DNA of 64,000 bases from Hyphomicrobiales bacterium (GCA_900472675.1 UCJA01000026.1:1-64000); one strand, 5' to 3'; shown: positions 16,986 through 25,815, counted from the first letter of the stretch. Numbers and translations are program-made. The notes: generated by a model not told the origin, from the sequence alone.

Positions 16986-18203
16986 TCAGCTCCAACCACC
17001 ACCATAGGTACGGTAGAAGACGTGAAGGCCGATGCGCCCGACCTTCTTCATGGTCTTTGCCCAGAAGGGCTTTACGTAGACGGCATGGTAATGCGTGGCG
17101 GAGCCGACTTCCGGGAGCCAGATCTTGCCGGCGGTCACGGCCATTGCCACCTCGTGGGCCATGGCCCAGTGATCCTGGGAGCGGACACGATCCTGGATAT
17201 TGTCGCAGGCGAAGGAGAACTGGCAGCGGTTGCGCCAGTCCTCATTCTGGTAGACCACGTCGCAGATGGTCTTCGGGTAGGACGGATTGCGCACCCGGTT
17301 GAGGATGACCTGGGCGACGGCCGCCTGCCCCTTTACCGATTCGCCACGCGCCTCGAAATAGATGCCGGATGTGAGGCACTGCTGCTCCTGCGGCGAAAAC
17401 ACCAATGGCGGCAGAGCCGAAGCTGCCCAGGCGTGATCCTCCGGGCCAATCGGCGGGATGAAGCGGCCCGCCTTCGGCTTGTCCTTCAAGATGGCGTCAA
17501 AGGGCGACTCCTTGGAGAAGTCGGGCTTGGCTGCCGCATAGGCGGTCGCCAGCACATCGGCGTCATTGTTATTGACAAGGCTCGCAATCGTTGGCGGCAT
17601 TTCGGCGCCCGGCTCAGCCTCGTCCTTGCGGAAGTAGAAGGCGGCCAATTCGACAGGCTGCTCGTCGCGGTCAGCCTTGACGAAGGCGGCCATGTCTTCC
17701 TTTTGCTCGACGGGGGCCGTGAGCGCACTCGACCGCTGCAGCACCGAGCCTGCGGAAAAGGCCTTGGGCGGCTGCATGGTTTCGACCGCCAGGATGCGGC
17801 CCTTCTTCTGGGATCTGTTGACGCGGTCTTCATCCGGCGTGTCGTCTTCCGGCTTGCCCTCGCCGACCAATGCCAGCTTGCGGCCATCGGGAAGCGTGAC
17901 GCCGGAATCGCCGCCCATCACGGAGGCTGCGCCCGGAAAGGACAGCGATGCAGTATGTATGGAGCCTGCCGGCGAATTGGTAAGCACCATGCGCCATTGC
18001 TCGGCGCCGGAGCCCAGACCGCTCAGCAGATCGGCAAGATCGCCGGTTGCCGGCACCGCCGGAAAACACAGCCAGGAGGCAAGGCCAAACACGGCCGGAG
18101 AAATCCATCCATCCCAGCGGGACGAGGACTTGCGACGCACAAGACTCTTCGAACGCAAACTGGTTACTCCACGGGGCAAATCGACCTCGTGAAGATGAAT
18201 CAT
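16986..18203 (-). CDS. SleB-type cell wall hydrolase
   Basis: 405 residues. A basic N-terminus and one membrane helix (about 33-50, ISPAVFGLASWLCFPAV) suggest a type II anchored or exported protein. The middle 200 residues are low-complexity and not conserved. The C-terminal 130 residues form the hydrolase_2 (SleB/CwlJ) domain: EQQCLTSGIYFEARGES contains the probable catalytic glutamate, followed by VILNRVRNP and FSFACDN. It is expected to cleave peptidoglycan; in a non-spore former the role is in cell-wall turnover. The ATG at 18203 has only a weak AAGG upstream; an in-frame TTG at 18254 is less likely. Confidence 0.88.
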   Translation of the reverse strand: MIHLHEVDLPRGVTSLRSKSLVRRKSSSRWDGWISPAVFGLASWLCFPAVPATGDLADLLSGLGSGAEQWRMVLTNSPAGSIHTASLSFPGAASVMGGDSGVTLPDGRKLALVGEGKPEDDTPDEDRVNRSQKKGRILAVETMQPPKAFSAGSVLQRSSALTAPVEQKEDMAAFVKADRDEQPVELAAFYFRKDEAEPGAEMPPTIASLVNNNDADVLATAYAAAKPDFSKESPFDAILKDKPKAGRFIPPIGPEDHAWAASALPPLVFSPQEQQCLTSGIYFEARGESVKGQAAVAQVILNRVRNPSYPKTICDVVYQNEDWRNRCQFSFACDNIQDRVRSQDHWAMAHEVAMAVTAGKIWLPEVGSATHYHAVYVKPFWAKTMKKVGRIGLHVFYRTYGGGWS

Positions 18204-18317
18204 TAACCTTGATGAGCGGTTAACGCCCTGCTGTCCAAGGGCTTCTGCGGCCAACTATTTCAGCGTGTTCACATACACGTCAGCAACGAGGGGGAAGCGA
18301 GGCTCCTCCCCCCCCGC

Positions 18318-20219
18318 TTAAATGATCACATGCGAGCCCAGTTCCACCACGCGGTTCGCCGGCAGGTGGAAATAGTCGGACGGGTCGGTCGCCGCATTGG
18401 CCATGGCGATGAACAGCTTGTCCTGCCACATGGGCATGCCCGAGGCCGCATCCGGCACCAGCTTGCGCCGCCCCAGATAGAATGAGGTGGACATGATGTC
18501 GAACTTGAAGCCGGTCTTGCGCAGATAAGCGAGTGCCTGGGACACATTGTGCGACTGCATGAAGCCGAAGCGCAACTCGATCAGCGTAAACCGGTCTGAC
18601 AGTTTTTCGATCCGGAAACGCTGCTCCAGCGAGACGCGCGGCTTGTTGACCGTGGTGATGGTCAGCACGACGTTCTTTTCGTGCAGCACGTGGTTGTGCT
18701 TGATGTTGTGCAGCAGGGCCGCCGGTGCGGTTTCCGGGTCTCCGGTCAGGAAGATGGCGATGCCCGGCACCGAGACCGGCGAATGGGCGCTCTTCTTTTC
18801 CACCATGGGGATGAAGGTCCCGAGCGGCACGTCGATCCGGCGGGTCTTTTCAAACAAGATGCCGGCACCGCGGCGCCAGGTCCACATGATGATGGTGAAG
18901 ATGATGGCCATCATCACCGGCACCCAGCCGCCATCATGGATCTTCAAGAGGTTGGCGCCGAGGAAGACGACCTCAAGCGCCAGAAGCGGCGCGAGTGCTG
19001 CAATCGCCAGGCTCTGCGGCCAGCGCCATCTCAGGCGCACGAACTCAAACGCCATCAGGGTGGTGACGACCATGGCGCCGGTCACGGAGATGCCATAGGC
19101 GGTGGCCAGCGCATCGGAGCTTTCAAAGCCCAGCACCAGCGCGATGACGCCGACCAGAAGCAGCGTGTTGACGCCGGGCAGGAAGATCTGGCCGGTGTTG
19201 GTTTCCGACGTGAAGAGGATCTGCATGCGCGGCAGGTAGCCGAGGTGGATCGCCTGGCGCACCAGCGAGAAGGCACCGGTGATGACCGCCTGGCTGGCGA
19301 TGATGGTGGCGGCGGTGGCAAGGATGACCATGGGCAGCAGAGCCCATTGCGGAAACATCAGGAAAAATGGATCCGACATGGCTTCCGGATGCTTCAGCAC
19401 CAGCGCGCCCTGGCCGAGGTAGTTCAGCGTCAGGGCCGGGAAGACCAGCAGAAACCAGGCCCACTGGATCGGGCGGCGACCGAAGTGGCCAAGATCCGCA
19501 TAGAGCGCTTCGGCACCGGTCACCGTCAGGAAGACGGCGCCGAGCACGACGATGCCGACGTAACCTTCCCGCAGCATGAACTGGACGGCATGCCAGGGGT
19601 TGAAGGCGGCAAGGATGCTGAGGTCATCGAAGAGATGGGCGATCCCGCCGGCGCCGATGACCAGGAACCAGACGGCGGTGATGGGGCCGAAGAAGCGGGC
19701 GACGAGGCCGGTGCCCTTCGACTGAATGGCGAAGAGCCCGATCAGGATGCCGACCGAGATGGGCAGCACCGCGCTCTGCAGCGAAGGCGCGACGAGCTTC
19801 AGGCCTTCCACTGCGGACATAACCGACAGCGCCGGGGTGATCATGGCATCGCCAAGGAAAAGGGCGGCACCGACTAGGCCAAGCAACATCAGCATGGCGC
19901 GCTGGCCGGCGGCGGCCTTGGTGAGCAGCGCCAGAAGCGACAGCGTGCCGCCTTCCCCGTCGTTGTCGGCTCTCAGCAGGAAGAGGACATATTTGAAGGT
20001 GACGATGATCGTCAGCGTCCAGATCATCAGCGAGATGAGGCCGATGACCTCGGCTTGCGTGACGCCGTCATGGGCGACCGGCTTCAAGGCCTCCCGGAAG
20101 GCATAGAGCGGACTGGTGCCGATATCGCCGTAAACGACGCCCACCGATCCTAGCGCCAGGGAAAACAGACCCTCGGCCTTCAGCTTTTCGGTGGCGTGAT
20201 GTTCTGCAGGATGACCCAT
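18318..20219 (-). CDS. kup: Low-affinity potassium transporter Kup
   Basis: 633 residues with about 12 membrane helices in the first 440 residues and a hydrophilic C-terminal domain. The start region LALGSVGVVYGDIGTSPLYAFRE is the hallmark of KUP/HAK/KT transporters, which take up K+ with protons in the inner membrane. The ATG at 20219 gives the expected N-terminus; the open frame upstream runs through the corA gene. It begins 14 bp after the corA stop, forming a two-gene cation uptake operon. Rhizobia often carry two kup genes; only one is in this window. The stop is followed by a run of eight C without a clear terminator. Confidence 0.96.
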   Translation of the reverse strand: MGHPAEHHATEKLKAEGLFSLALGSVGVVYGDIGTSPLYAFREALKPVAHDGVTQAEVIGLISLMIWTLTIIVTFKYVLFLLRADNDGEGGTLSLLALLTKAAAGQRAMLMLLGLVGAALFLGDAMITPALSVMSAVEGLKLVAPSLQSAVLPISVGILIGLFAIQSKGTGLVARFFGPITAVWFLVIGAGGIAHLFDDLSILAAFNPWHAVQFMLREGYVGIVVLGAVFLTVTGAEALYADLGHFGRRPIQWAWFLLVFPALTLNYLGQGALVLKHPEAMSDPFFLMFPQWALLPMVILATAATIIASQAVITGAFSLVRQAIHLGYLPRMQILFTSETNTGQIFLPGVNTLLLVGVIALVLGFESSDALATAYGISVTGAMVVTTLMAFEFVRLRWRWPQSLAIAALAPLLALEVVFLGANLLKIHDGGWVPVMMAIIFTIIMWTWRRGAGILFEKTRRIDVPLGTFIPMVEKKSAHSPVSVPGIAIFLTGDPETAPAALLHNIKHNHVLHEKNVVLTITTVNKPRVSLEQRFRIEKLSDRFTLIELRFGFMQSHNVSQALAYLRKTGFKFDIMSTSFYLGRRKLVPDAASGMPMWQDKLFIAMANAATDPSDYFHLPANRVVELGSHVII

Positions 20220-20233
20220 ATGGGGATCTGGCT

Positions 20234-21205
20234 CTAAAGCCAGCCTTTCCAACGGAAAACGAAGAAGGGGATGATGGCGGACAGAAGCATGCCAAAAATG
20301 GCAAGCGGGTAACCCGCTGGCCATTCAAGCTCCGGCATGAAGTGAAAGTTCATACCATAGATGGAAGCGACAAGCGTCGGCGGCAAGAACACCACCGAGG
20401 CGATCGAAAATATCTTGATGATGGCGTTCTGCTCGACGTTGATCAGGCCGAGCGATGCATCCAGCAGGAAGGCGATATTGGCCGACACGAAGGTCGCGTG
20501 CTCGGACAGCGTCTCGACATCATGGGCGACGGTGCGACAGAGGCTGTCGTCACCCTCGCTCTGGCGCATCAGTGGCGTGTTGCCGACAAAGGTCAAAAGC
20601 CGCGACAGTGAGGCGAGGCTATCGCGCACCTTCCCGACCAACCGGTGACACTGGGCAATCTCGGCGAGCTTGCCTTCCAGGAAGCGGGGCGGACGACGCT
20701 TGCCGCGGTCCAGGAAGATGTCGGTCGAGAGTTTGTCGACGCGGCCGGCGGCCTGCTCCAGGATTTCGGCGGTGCGGTCGGCGATGGTTTCCATCAGCCG
20801 CGCCAGCAGCAAGGTCGCGCTATCCATGGTTTCGCCGGCCCGGCCCAACGCATCGATGAACAGGCGGAAGCTCTTCGGGTTCGCATAGCGGACGGTGACC
20901 AGCCGGTTGCCGGCAAGGATGAAGGCAACGTCCGTCAGCCCCGGATCGGGTCCCTCGGCACCGACCACGAGCGAGGCGGTGAGGAACATGGCGCCGTTCT
21001 CGGTATAGAGGCGCGATGACGGCTCGATGTCCTTCAGATCGTCGCGGGTCGGGATCTGCACGCCGAGCAGGGATTCCACATGGGAATCCTCCCGCGCCGT
21101 CGGCTCGAGGAGATCGATCCAAACCACATCCGGCGGGAGTTGCTGGGAGGCATCGGCAGGTGCGAGCGTCTTCAGCGAGCCATTGGCGCAATAGGCATTG
21201 ATCAA
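20234..21205 (-). CDS. corA: CorA family magnesium/divalent cation transporter
   Basis: 323 residues. A large cytoplasmic alpha/beta and helical domain is followed by two C-terminal membrane helices; the selectivity motif YGMNF (Gly284-Met285-Asn286) stands at the end of the first, followed by a MPEL loop. CorA pentamers import Mg2+ (also Co2+ and Ni2+). The start codon is TTG at 21205, supported by CGGAG seven bases upstream and by the expected N-terminal length; no ATG fits better. Probably co-transcribed with kup, so this operon supplies both K+ and Mg2+. Confidence 0.93.
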   Translation of the reverse strand: MINAYCANGSLKTLAPADASQQLPPDVVWIDLLEPTAREDSHVESLLGVQIPTRDDLKDIEPSSRLYTENGAMFLTASLVVGAEGPDPGLTDVAFILAGNRLVTVRYANPKSFRLFIDALGRAGETMDSATLLLARLMETIADRTAEILEQAAGRVDKLSTDIFLDRGKRRPPRFLEGKLAEIAQCHRLVGKVRDSLASLSRLLTFVGNTPLMRQSEGDDSLCRTVAHDVETLSEHATFVSANIAFLLDASLGLINVEQNAIIKIFSIASVVFLPPTLVASIYGMNFHFMPELEWPAGYPLAIFGMLLSAIIPFFVFRWKGWL

Positions 21206-21299
21206 TCTTGGTCTCCGGTCGAAGTGGATCGACCTTGAAGGGAAGCAGGCACGGGCTCCGGCACATCAGAGCGTTTCAGACTGCCTCTCGCGGGAGCGG

Positions 21300-21328
21300 C
21301 GTATAACGACAGCTTTTTCCAAAATCAA
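21300..21328 (-). promoter_or_regulatory. Probable promoter of the corA-kup operon
   Basis: On the minus strand TTGATT (21328-21323) is 17 bases from TATACG (21305-21300), about 95 bp before the corA start. The rest of the 286-bp gap to mrp shows no further recognisable signal. Confidence 0.5.
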
Positions 21329-21491
21329 GCACTGCATCAAATCTCCCGCTGGCACCGCACCATGACTCCGCGCCCGGCGATATTCAAGCGGGATCGACGA
21401 AGGTACTATGGCGATGAAAGGTTAGTCTGCGCGGCGGCAAGATAAATCTTGTCGGATACCTGCAACCAAGGCGAGATTTTCTACGCAGCCC

Positions 21492-22664
21492 CTATTCGAA
21501 GACGATGGCGGGCGCCTTGCGCTGAACCCGGCTGCCGAGTTCGGCCCACAGCTTTGCGGCCATATCCCGGTAGAGAAGCGCGATCGGGCTTTCGGGATCC
21601 GAGACGACGATCGGGACACCGGCATCGGACCGTTCGCGGATATCGATGGTGAGCGGCACCTCGCCGAGGAAGGGCACGCCGATGCGCCCAGCTTCGTCAC
21701 GGGCACCGCCATGGCCGAAAATGTCGTAGCGCTTGCCTGTATCGGGTGCGAGGAAGTAGCTCATGTTCTCCACAATGCCGAGCAGCGGCACTTCCACCTT
21801 GCGGAACATCGCGATGCCCTTGCGTGCATCGATGAGCGCCAGATCCTGCGGTGTGGAGACGATAACTGCTCCCGCCAGCGGCACCTGCTGTGCCATGGTC
21901 AGCTGGACATCACCGGTGCCCGGCGGCATGTCGACCACCAGCACGTCGAGATCGCCCCAGGCAACCTCGCGCAGCATCTGTATCAGCGCCGACTGGACCA
22001 TGGGACCGCGCCAGATCATGGCGGTTTCCTCTTCGACGAGGAAGCCCATGGACATGGCCTTGAGGCCATAGTTCTCCATGGGCACGATGATGCGGTTCTC
22101 GATCTGCTGCGGGCGTCCCGAAATCTTCAACAGACGCGGCACGGATGGCCCGTAGATATCCGCATCGAGGATGCCGACGCGCAGGCCATTGGCCAGGAGA
22201 CCGAGTGCCAGGTTGACGGCCGTGGTGGACTTGCCGACGCCGCCCTTGCCGGAGGCCACCGCAATGATGGCACCGATGCCGGGCACGCCGATCTTCTCGC
22301 GGCCCTGGGCCTGCGGCGGATGGGGATGCGCGTGGCCGTGGCCTTTGGCACCACCGGGCTGGGCCGGCGGTTGGGTCGAGGGCTGCGGACGCGCTGCGGG
22401 TGCTGCGCCGGCCTTGCGGTCTGCGGTCAGCGTGACCAGCGCACCCTTGACGCCGGGGATCGCCTTCACGGTCTTTTCGGCAGCGATGCGCAGCGGCTCC
22501 AGTTCCTTGGCCCGGTCTGCCGGTACGGTGACCGAGAAATAGACCTTGCCGTCGGAGATGAACACGTCCGAGACCATGCCAAGGGAGACGATATCGCCCT
22601 GCAGGTCCGGGCCGCGAACATTTGCGAGCGCCTGCAGCACCTGATCCTTCGTGACATCCGCCAT
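21492..22664 (-). CDS. mrp: Mrp/ApbC-type iron-sulfur cluster carrier ATPase
   Basis: 390 residues. An N-terminal MIP18/DUF59 domain (1-85) is joined by a His/Pro/Ala/Gln-rich linker (about 86-125, including GHGHAHPHPP) to a MinD-like P-loop ATPase with the deviant Walker A motif GKGGVGKS at 139-146 and DMPPGTGD further on. These proteins bind and transfer Fe-S clusters. The CxxC that many ApbC proteins carry after ENMSY is absent: the sequence reads ENMSYFLAPDTG. ATG start at 22664 with GGGAG seven bases upstream. Transcribed from its own promoter. Confidence 0.92.
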   Translation of the reverse strand: MADVTKDQVLQALANVRGPDLQGDIVSLGMVSDVFISDGKVYFSVTVPADRAKELEPLRIAAEKTVKAIPGVKGALVTLTADRKAGAAPAARPQPSTQPPAQPGGAKGHGHAHPHPPQAQGREKIGVPGIGAIIAVASGKGGVGKSTTAVNLALGLLANGLRVGILDADIYGPSVPRLLKISGRPQQIENRIIVPMENYGLKAMSMGFLVEEETAMIWRGPMVQSALIQMLREVAWGDLDVLVVDMPPGTGDVQLTMAQQVPLAGAVIVSTPQDLALIDARKGIAMFRKVEVPLLGIVENMSYFLAPDTGKRYDIFGHGGARDEAGRIGVPFLGEVPLTIDIRERSDAGVPIVVSDPESPIALLYRDMAAKLWAELGSRVQRKAPAIVFE

Positions 22665-22715
22665 GATCGAACTCCCTCGGCGCGGCTCATCGGCTGCGCG
22701 TCTTCAATGGGGGGA

Positions 22716-22745
22716 TATATAGGAAGGTGTACCGGGTGGGAGCAA
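22716..22745 (-). promoter_or_regulatory. Probable promoter of mrp
   Basis: On the minus strand TTGCTC (22745-22740) is 18 bases from TATATA (22721-22716), about 55 bp before the mrp start codon. The hairpin at 22756-22796 sits immediately upstream of the -35 element. Confidence 0.5.
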
Positions 22746-22755
22746 GAAGGAATAA

Positions 22756-22805
22756 CCGCTACCCGTTGGCGCCTCGTAAGCTCTGGCGGGTAGCGGCTTT
22801 TCTTC
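22756..22805. terminator. Perfect 10-bp hairpin between luxR and mrp
   Basis: CCGCTACCCG (22756-22765) pairs perfectly with CGGGTAGCGG (22787-22796) around a 21-base loop. On the plus strand CTTTTCTTC follows; on the minus strand TTATTCCTTCTT follows. It could be a bidirectional intrinsic terminator that ends luxR transcripts before the mrp promoter, or the 3' end of a small RNA. The remainder of the 343-bp gap (22806-23007) holds nothing recognisable. Confidence 0.6.
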
Positions 22806-23007
22806 GATGCGTCTCTTGGGACGCTTTCTGTCCCCTCTGGACATGCTCTCTAAGAAGCAGGAAGCATGCCAACTGGCGCTGAAGGCAATTCGTGCCGGTC
22901 ATTCAAGTAAACCATGCGCATCACGGCAATGGAGCGACACTTTTGTGCTCAACCCGATACCATGGTGCAGCGCAAAAATTAATGGATGCGCCTAAAATCC
23001 AGGCTTT

Positions 23008-23739
23008 CTACTTGATCACGCCGAGGCGCAGGGCCTTTGCAACTGCCTGGGTGCGGTTAACGCTGTCGAGCTTGCGGGCGGCACGATTGAGGTAGTGGTT
23101 GACCGTGTGTTCGGAGAGACCAAGGATCTCGGCAATCTCGGCGCTGGTCTTTCCTGCCGACGTCCAGTTCAGGCAATCGATCTCGCGTTCACTGAGAGTA
23201 TCGGTCGGGCGGACCTCAAGACTGCGGATTTCTGCCAGCCGCTGGTAGACGTGGACGGCGATATACATCAGCTCCATCATCTGCTGATGGGTGAAGCTGG
23301 CGGAGGTACCGGCCCAGGATACGGCGCCGCGCCCACCGGATACGTCATGCACCGGGAAATACGCGCCACGAACAATTCCGAACCGCATGAACAGGTCGCG
23401 GACCCGCGGCACGACCCGCTCGGCAGGAATAGCCTCGACGTCGAAGGAAAAAGGCGTGGTCGAGCGGCGCAGCCTGCTGAAGACCAAGCTTGTCTGCATC
23501 AGGCCCTCGCTGTCGAAGAGCGACATCAATTCGGCAGGCCAGTTGGTGACAATGGTGTTGGAAGAGAGTTCGCGGGAGGTTGCCGGCGGCAGATTGAGGA
23601 CCACGAAGGTGCGGCATCCGTAGTGCTCCGCGATCCTCTTCATATAACGAATGACATCGAACTGTGTGCTGAGGTTGCCAATCTCGCTGATGTCGCCGTC
23701 GATTGCAAAGGCATCGCTGGCCGTCTGAATTCTGGACAT
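23008..23739 (-). CDS. LuxR-family transcriptional regulator (solo)
   Basis: 243 residues. The N-terminal 165 residues match the autoinducer-binding domain in length and pattern, and the C-terminal GerE helix-turn-helix is clear (LSEREIDCLNWTSAGKTSAE to TVNHYLNRAARKL, about 181-225). Residues that contact the acyl-homoserine lactone in TraR-type proteins are only partly present: Trp67-Pro68 is there, but the usual Asp-Pro pair is replaced by Thr83-Ser84. No luxI homologue is in the window, so it is an orphan regulator that may sense another ligand or none. It diverges from the SMP-30 gene across 353 bp, so that gene is a candidate target by position only. Confidence 0.88.
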   Translation of the reverse strand: MSRIQTASDAFAIDGDISEIGNLSTQFDVIRYMKRIAEHYGCRTFVVLNLPPATSRELSSNTIVTNWPAELMSLFDSEGLMQTSLVFSRLRRSTTPFSFDVEAIPAERVVPRVRDLFMRFGIVRGAYFPVHDVSGGRGAVSWAGTSASFTHQQMMELMYIAVHVYQRLAEIRSLEVRPTDTLSEREIDCLNWTSAGKTSAEIAEILGLSEHTVNHYLNRAARKLDSVNRTQAVAKALRLGVIK

Positions 23740-24092
23740 CTTCTACTTTCGCTCGCGGCCCCACCTTTTGCCGGATTGGACCACGTCACCACTAATGAAT
23801 CTTCTACGCCGTACGATTTCTAAGGACCGAGGCTTGCTACAAGCTTTCGCGTCCAAGATGTGCGGTCAGCGGGCGGTTTCTATTGCAGATAATGCCAATG
23901 CGATTCGGTTGGTTATGATCTTGATCTCGCTCATAGGATGACATTCCCTCAGGTTTGTAAATCGTCAGCTTTACTGACTGATTCTTTGCAGGTAGCGAAT
24001 CTTGCAAGACCATGCCGACCGACGGCGGCGGATTTCGACAAGCGGATTGAGATCGGGTAAGCAGGCTGCCATCAGGCAAGCGGGAGTTTCCA
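23740..24092. other. Intergenic region between divergent luxR and SMP-30 genes
   Basis: This 353-bp, relatively AT-rich stretch must hold both promoters. A short inverted repeat GTCAG-CTTTA-CTGAC is visible near 23967-23981, too short to call an operator. An 80-codon minus-strand frame (23837-24079) has no ribosome-binding site, no conserved features and atypical composition, and is not annotated. No lux-box-like 20-bp palindrome was seen. Confidence 0.5.
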
Positions 24093-24974
24093 ATGACGCC
24101 AAATCATGAGTTCACCGGAGCTGTTCTGTCGTCCTCGCTTTGCGAGCTTGGCGAGGGCCCAAGTTTTGATGCGCCGACAGGCACCTTGTGGTGGTTCGAC
24201 ATTCTCGGCAAAGCGCTGCACGAACTTCATCTCGCCACCGACCGCCATGCGGTGCATGCGCTTCCCTTTATGGCGAGCGTGATCGCGCCGATCGATGCAG
24301 AGCGGCAGATCATCGGGAGCGAAAATGGCTTGTTCATCCGCGACCGCAAGACGGGCGCGCTCTCGCTCCATTGTGAGCTGGAGCCGGACATGCCCGGCAA
24401 CCGCTCGAATGACGGACGCGTGCATCCGTCCGGCAGCCTGTGGATCGGCACCATGGGCAAGACCGCCGCCACCGGGGCCGGCGCGATCTACCACGTGGCC
24501 GGTGCGACGGTGACGCGGATCGTGCCAGAGGTCAGCATCCCCAATTCGATCTGCTTTTCGCCTGACGGCGGGACCGGATACTACGTGGACACGCGGGTGA
24601 ACCGGATGATGCGTGTACCGCTGGACCCGGCGACCGGTCTGCCGCGGGGCGCGACAGAGGTATTCGTGGACCAGGCCGGACAGCCGGGCGGGATGGACGG
24701 CTCGATCTGCGACAGCAAGGGGGAGATCTGGAACGCCCGCTGGGGACAGGGTGCCGTGGACCACTACAGCGTAGAGGGTGACCACCTGGCGCGGTACAGG
24801 CTTCCGGCACAGAAGACCACCTGCCCTGCCTTCATCGGCGACGGCAGGATTGCGGTCACCTCAGCGCGGGAAGACATGGACGAGGCGGCCCTTGCCGCCG
24901 AGCCGCTGGCCGGGGCCCTGTTCGTGCTCTCCGTGCCGATCGTCGGCCAGATCGAACCCGCTTTCAAGCTGTGA
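24093..24974 (+). CDS. SMP-30/gluconolactonase family sugar lactonase
   Basis: 293 residues, a six-bladed beta-propeller of the SMP-30/regucalcin type. The metal ligand near the N-terminus is the Glu of CELGEGPSFD, and the later acids are in NRSNDGRVHPSGSLWIGTMG and SICFSPDGGTGYYVDT, the standard order in this family. Such enzymes hydrolyse sugar lactones (gluconolactone, arabinolactone and others) to the acids with a divalent metal. The specific sugar cannot be told: no dehydrogenase or sugar transporter stands beside it. ATG at 24093 with GGGAG six bases upstream. Confidence 0.88.
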   Translation: MTPNHEFTGAVLSSSLCELGEGPSFDAPTGTLWWFDILGKALHELHLATDRHAVHALPFMASVIAPIDAERQIIGSENGLFIRDRKTGALSLHCELEPDMPGNRSNDGRVHPSGSLWIGTMGKTAATGAGAIYHVAGATVTRIVPEVSIPNSICFSPDGGTGYYVDTRVNRMMRVPLDPATGLPRGATEVFVDQAGQPGGMDGSICDSKGEIWNARWGQGAVDHYSVEGDHLARYRLPAQKTTCPAFIGDGRIAVTSAREDMDEAALAAEPLAGALFVLSVPIVGQIEPAFKL

Positions 24975-25048
24975 GGTTGTCTCACATCCGCCTCACATTT
25001 TAGTGTCCCATTTCGCAGCATCTGCCTGATTTAACATCAGAGATCTGC

Positions 25049-25073
25049 GGAACTATTCGGACGCCTAACCATT
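25049..25073 (+). promoter_or_regulatory. Candidate RpoE2/EcfG general-stress promoter
   Basis: GGAAC at 25049-25053 is followed after 18 bases by TT at 25072-25073, matching the GGAAC-N18/19-TT pattern described for the RpoE2 sigma factor of Sinorhizobium meliloti; the second element reads CATT instead of the favoured CGTT. It lies about 90 bp before the PRC-barrel gene, a class of gene often under general stress control in this group. Confidence 0.5.
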
Positions 25074-25162
25074 CTCTCTGTGCAACGGCCAAGCTTATCT
25101 GGCCGCGCCGAACCCTCAGAAGTTCGACCGCCGATATTGGCGAAGCATTAGGAAGGATTGTT

Positions 25163-25774
25163 ATGAAGAAGACCCTTAGCACGATGGCAGCCGCAGCAGT
25201 ACTCGTGGCATCAACCGCCGCCGCACCGGTGTTCGCTCAGACCACCCCTGCTGCTCCCGCAACAACCGCGCCTGCTTCCCCGGCAACGCCGGTAGCCCCG
25301 TCCGCAGCCACCACTGCCCCGGCAGTTGATGCTTCGGCTGCCTCCGGCACGTACCTGACACAGCAGGCTGAAAACCAGATCAGCGCCAACGATTACATTG
25401 GCAAGTCGGTCTACAACGCCAACAACGAAAGCATTGGCAGCATCAACGACCTGATCTTTGAAGATCAGGGTGGCGTCGTTGCCGCAGTGATCGGTGTAGG
25501 AGGCTTCCTCGGCATCGCCGAGAAGGATGTAGCCGTGCCGATCGCGAAGGTCACCATGACCCGTGACGCTGCCAACAACAACGAGGTCCGTCTGACGACG
25601 ACGGAGACCGTCGATACGCTGAAGGGCGCGCCTGAATATCAGACGCTGGCCGACCAGAAGAGCGCGACGGACTCGACCAACACCTCTGCGACGACACCCG
25701 CCACCGGCGGCGCGACGTCGACAATGCCTGCAGCTGGTGGTGCAACCTCCACGCCGACGGAACCTGCCAAGTAA
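25163..25774 (+). CDS. Exported PRC-barrel domain protein
   Basis: 203 residues. Signal peptide at 1-25 (MKKTLSTMAAAAVLVASTAA, cleavage after PVFA), then a low-complexity Ala/Pro/Thr linker to about residue 58, a PRC-barrel domain (about 70-150, with GKSVYNANNESIGSINDLIF and VAAVIGVGGFLGIAEKDVAVP), and a Thr/Ala/Gly-rich tail with a repeated ATPATGGAT-like unit. Secreted PRC-barrel proteins are common in rhizobia; the function is unknown. AGGAAGGA precedes the ATG. The upstream sequence carries a probable extracytoplasmic-stress sigma promoter, and a hairpin terminator follows. Confidence 0.88.
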   Translation: MKKTLSTMAAAAVLVASTAAAPVFAQTTPAAPATTAPASPATPVAPSAATTAPAVDASAASGTYLTQQAENQISANDYIGKSVYNANNESIGSINDLIFEDQGGVVAAVIGVGGFLGIAEKDVAVPIAKVTMTRDAANNNEVRLTTTETVDTLKGAPEYQTLADQKSATDSTNTSATTPATGGATSTMPAAGGATSTPTEPAK

Positions 25775-25815
25775 GGCAAGATCTGGAGCGTATTACGCTC
25801 TGCTGACAATCGATG

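Noticed and set aside
18291..18320. Run of G/C (GAGGGGGAAGC ... CCCCCCCC) after kup considered as a terminator
   Set aside because: The arms do not form a convincing stem and there is no U-tract; probably a homopolymer-rich gap.
22665..23007. Search for tRNA, 4.5S RNA or riboswitch in the luxR-mrp gap
   Set aside because: No cloverleaf, SRP-RNA core or known aptamer pattern was seen; only the hairpin and mrp promoter are supported.
23837..24079. 80-codon minus-strand frame between luxR and the SMP-30 gene
   Set aside because: No ribosome-binding site, no recognisable domain, composition unlike coding DNA here, and it lies in the shared promoter region.
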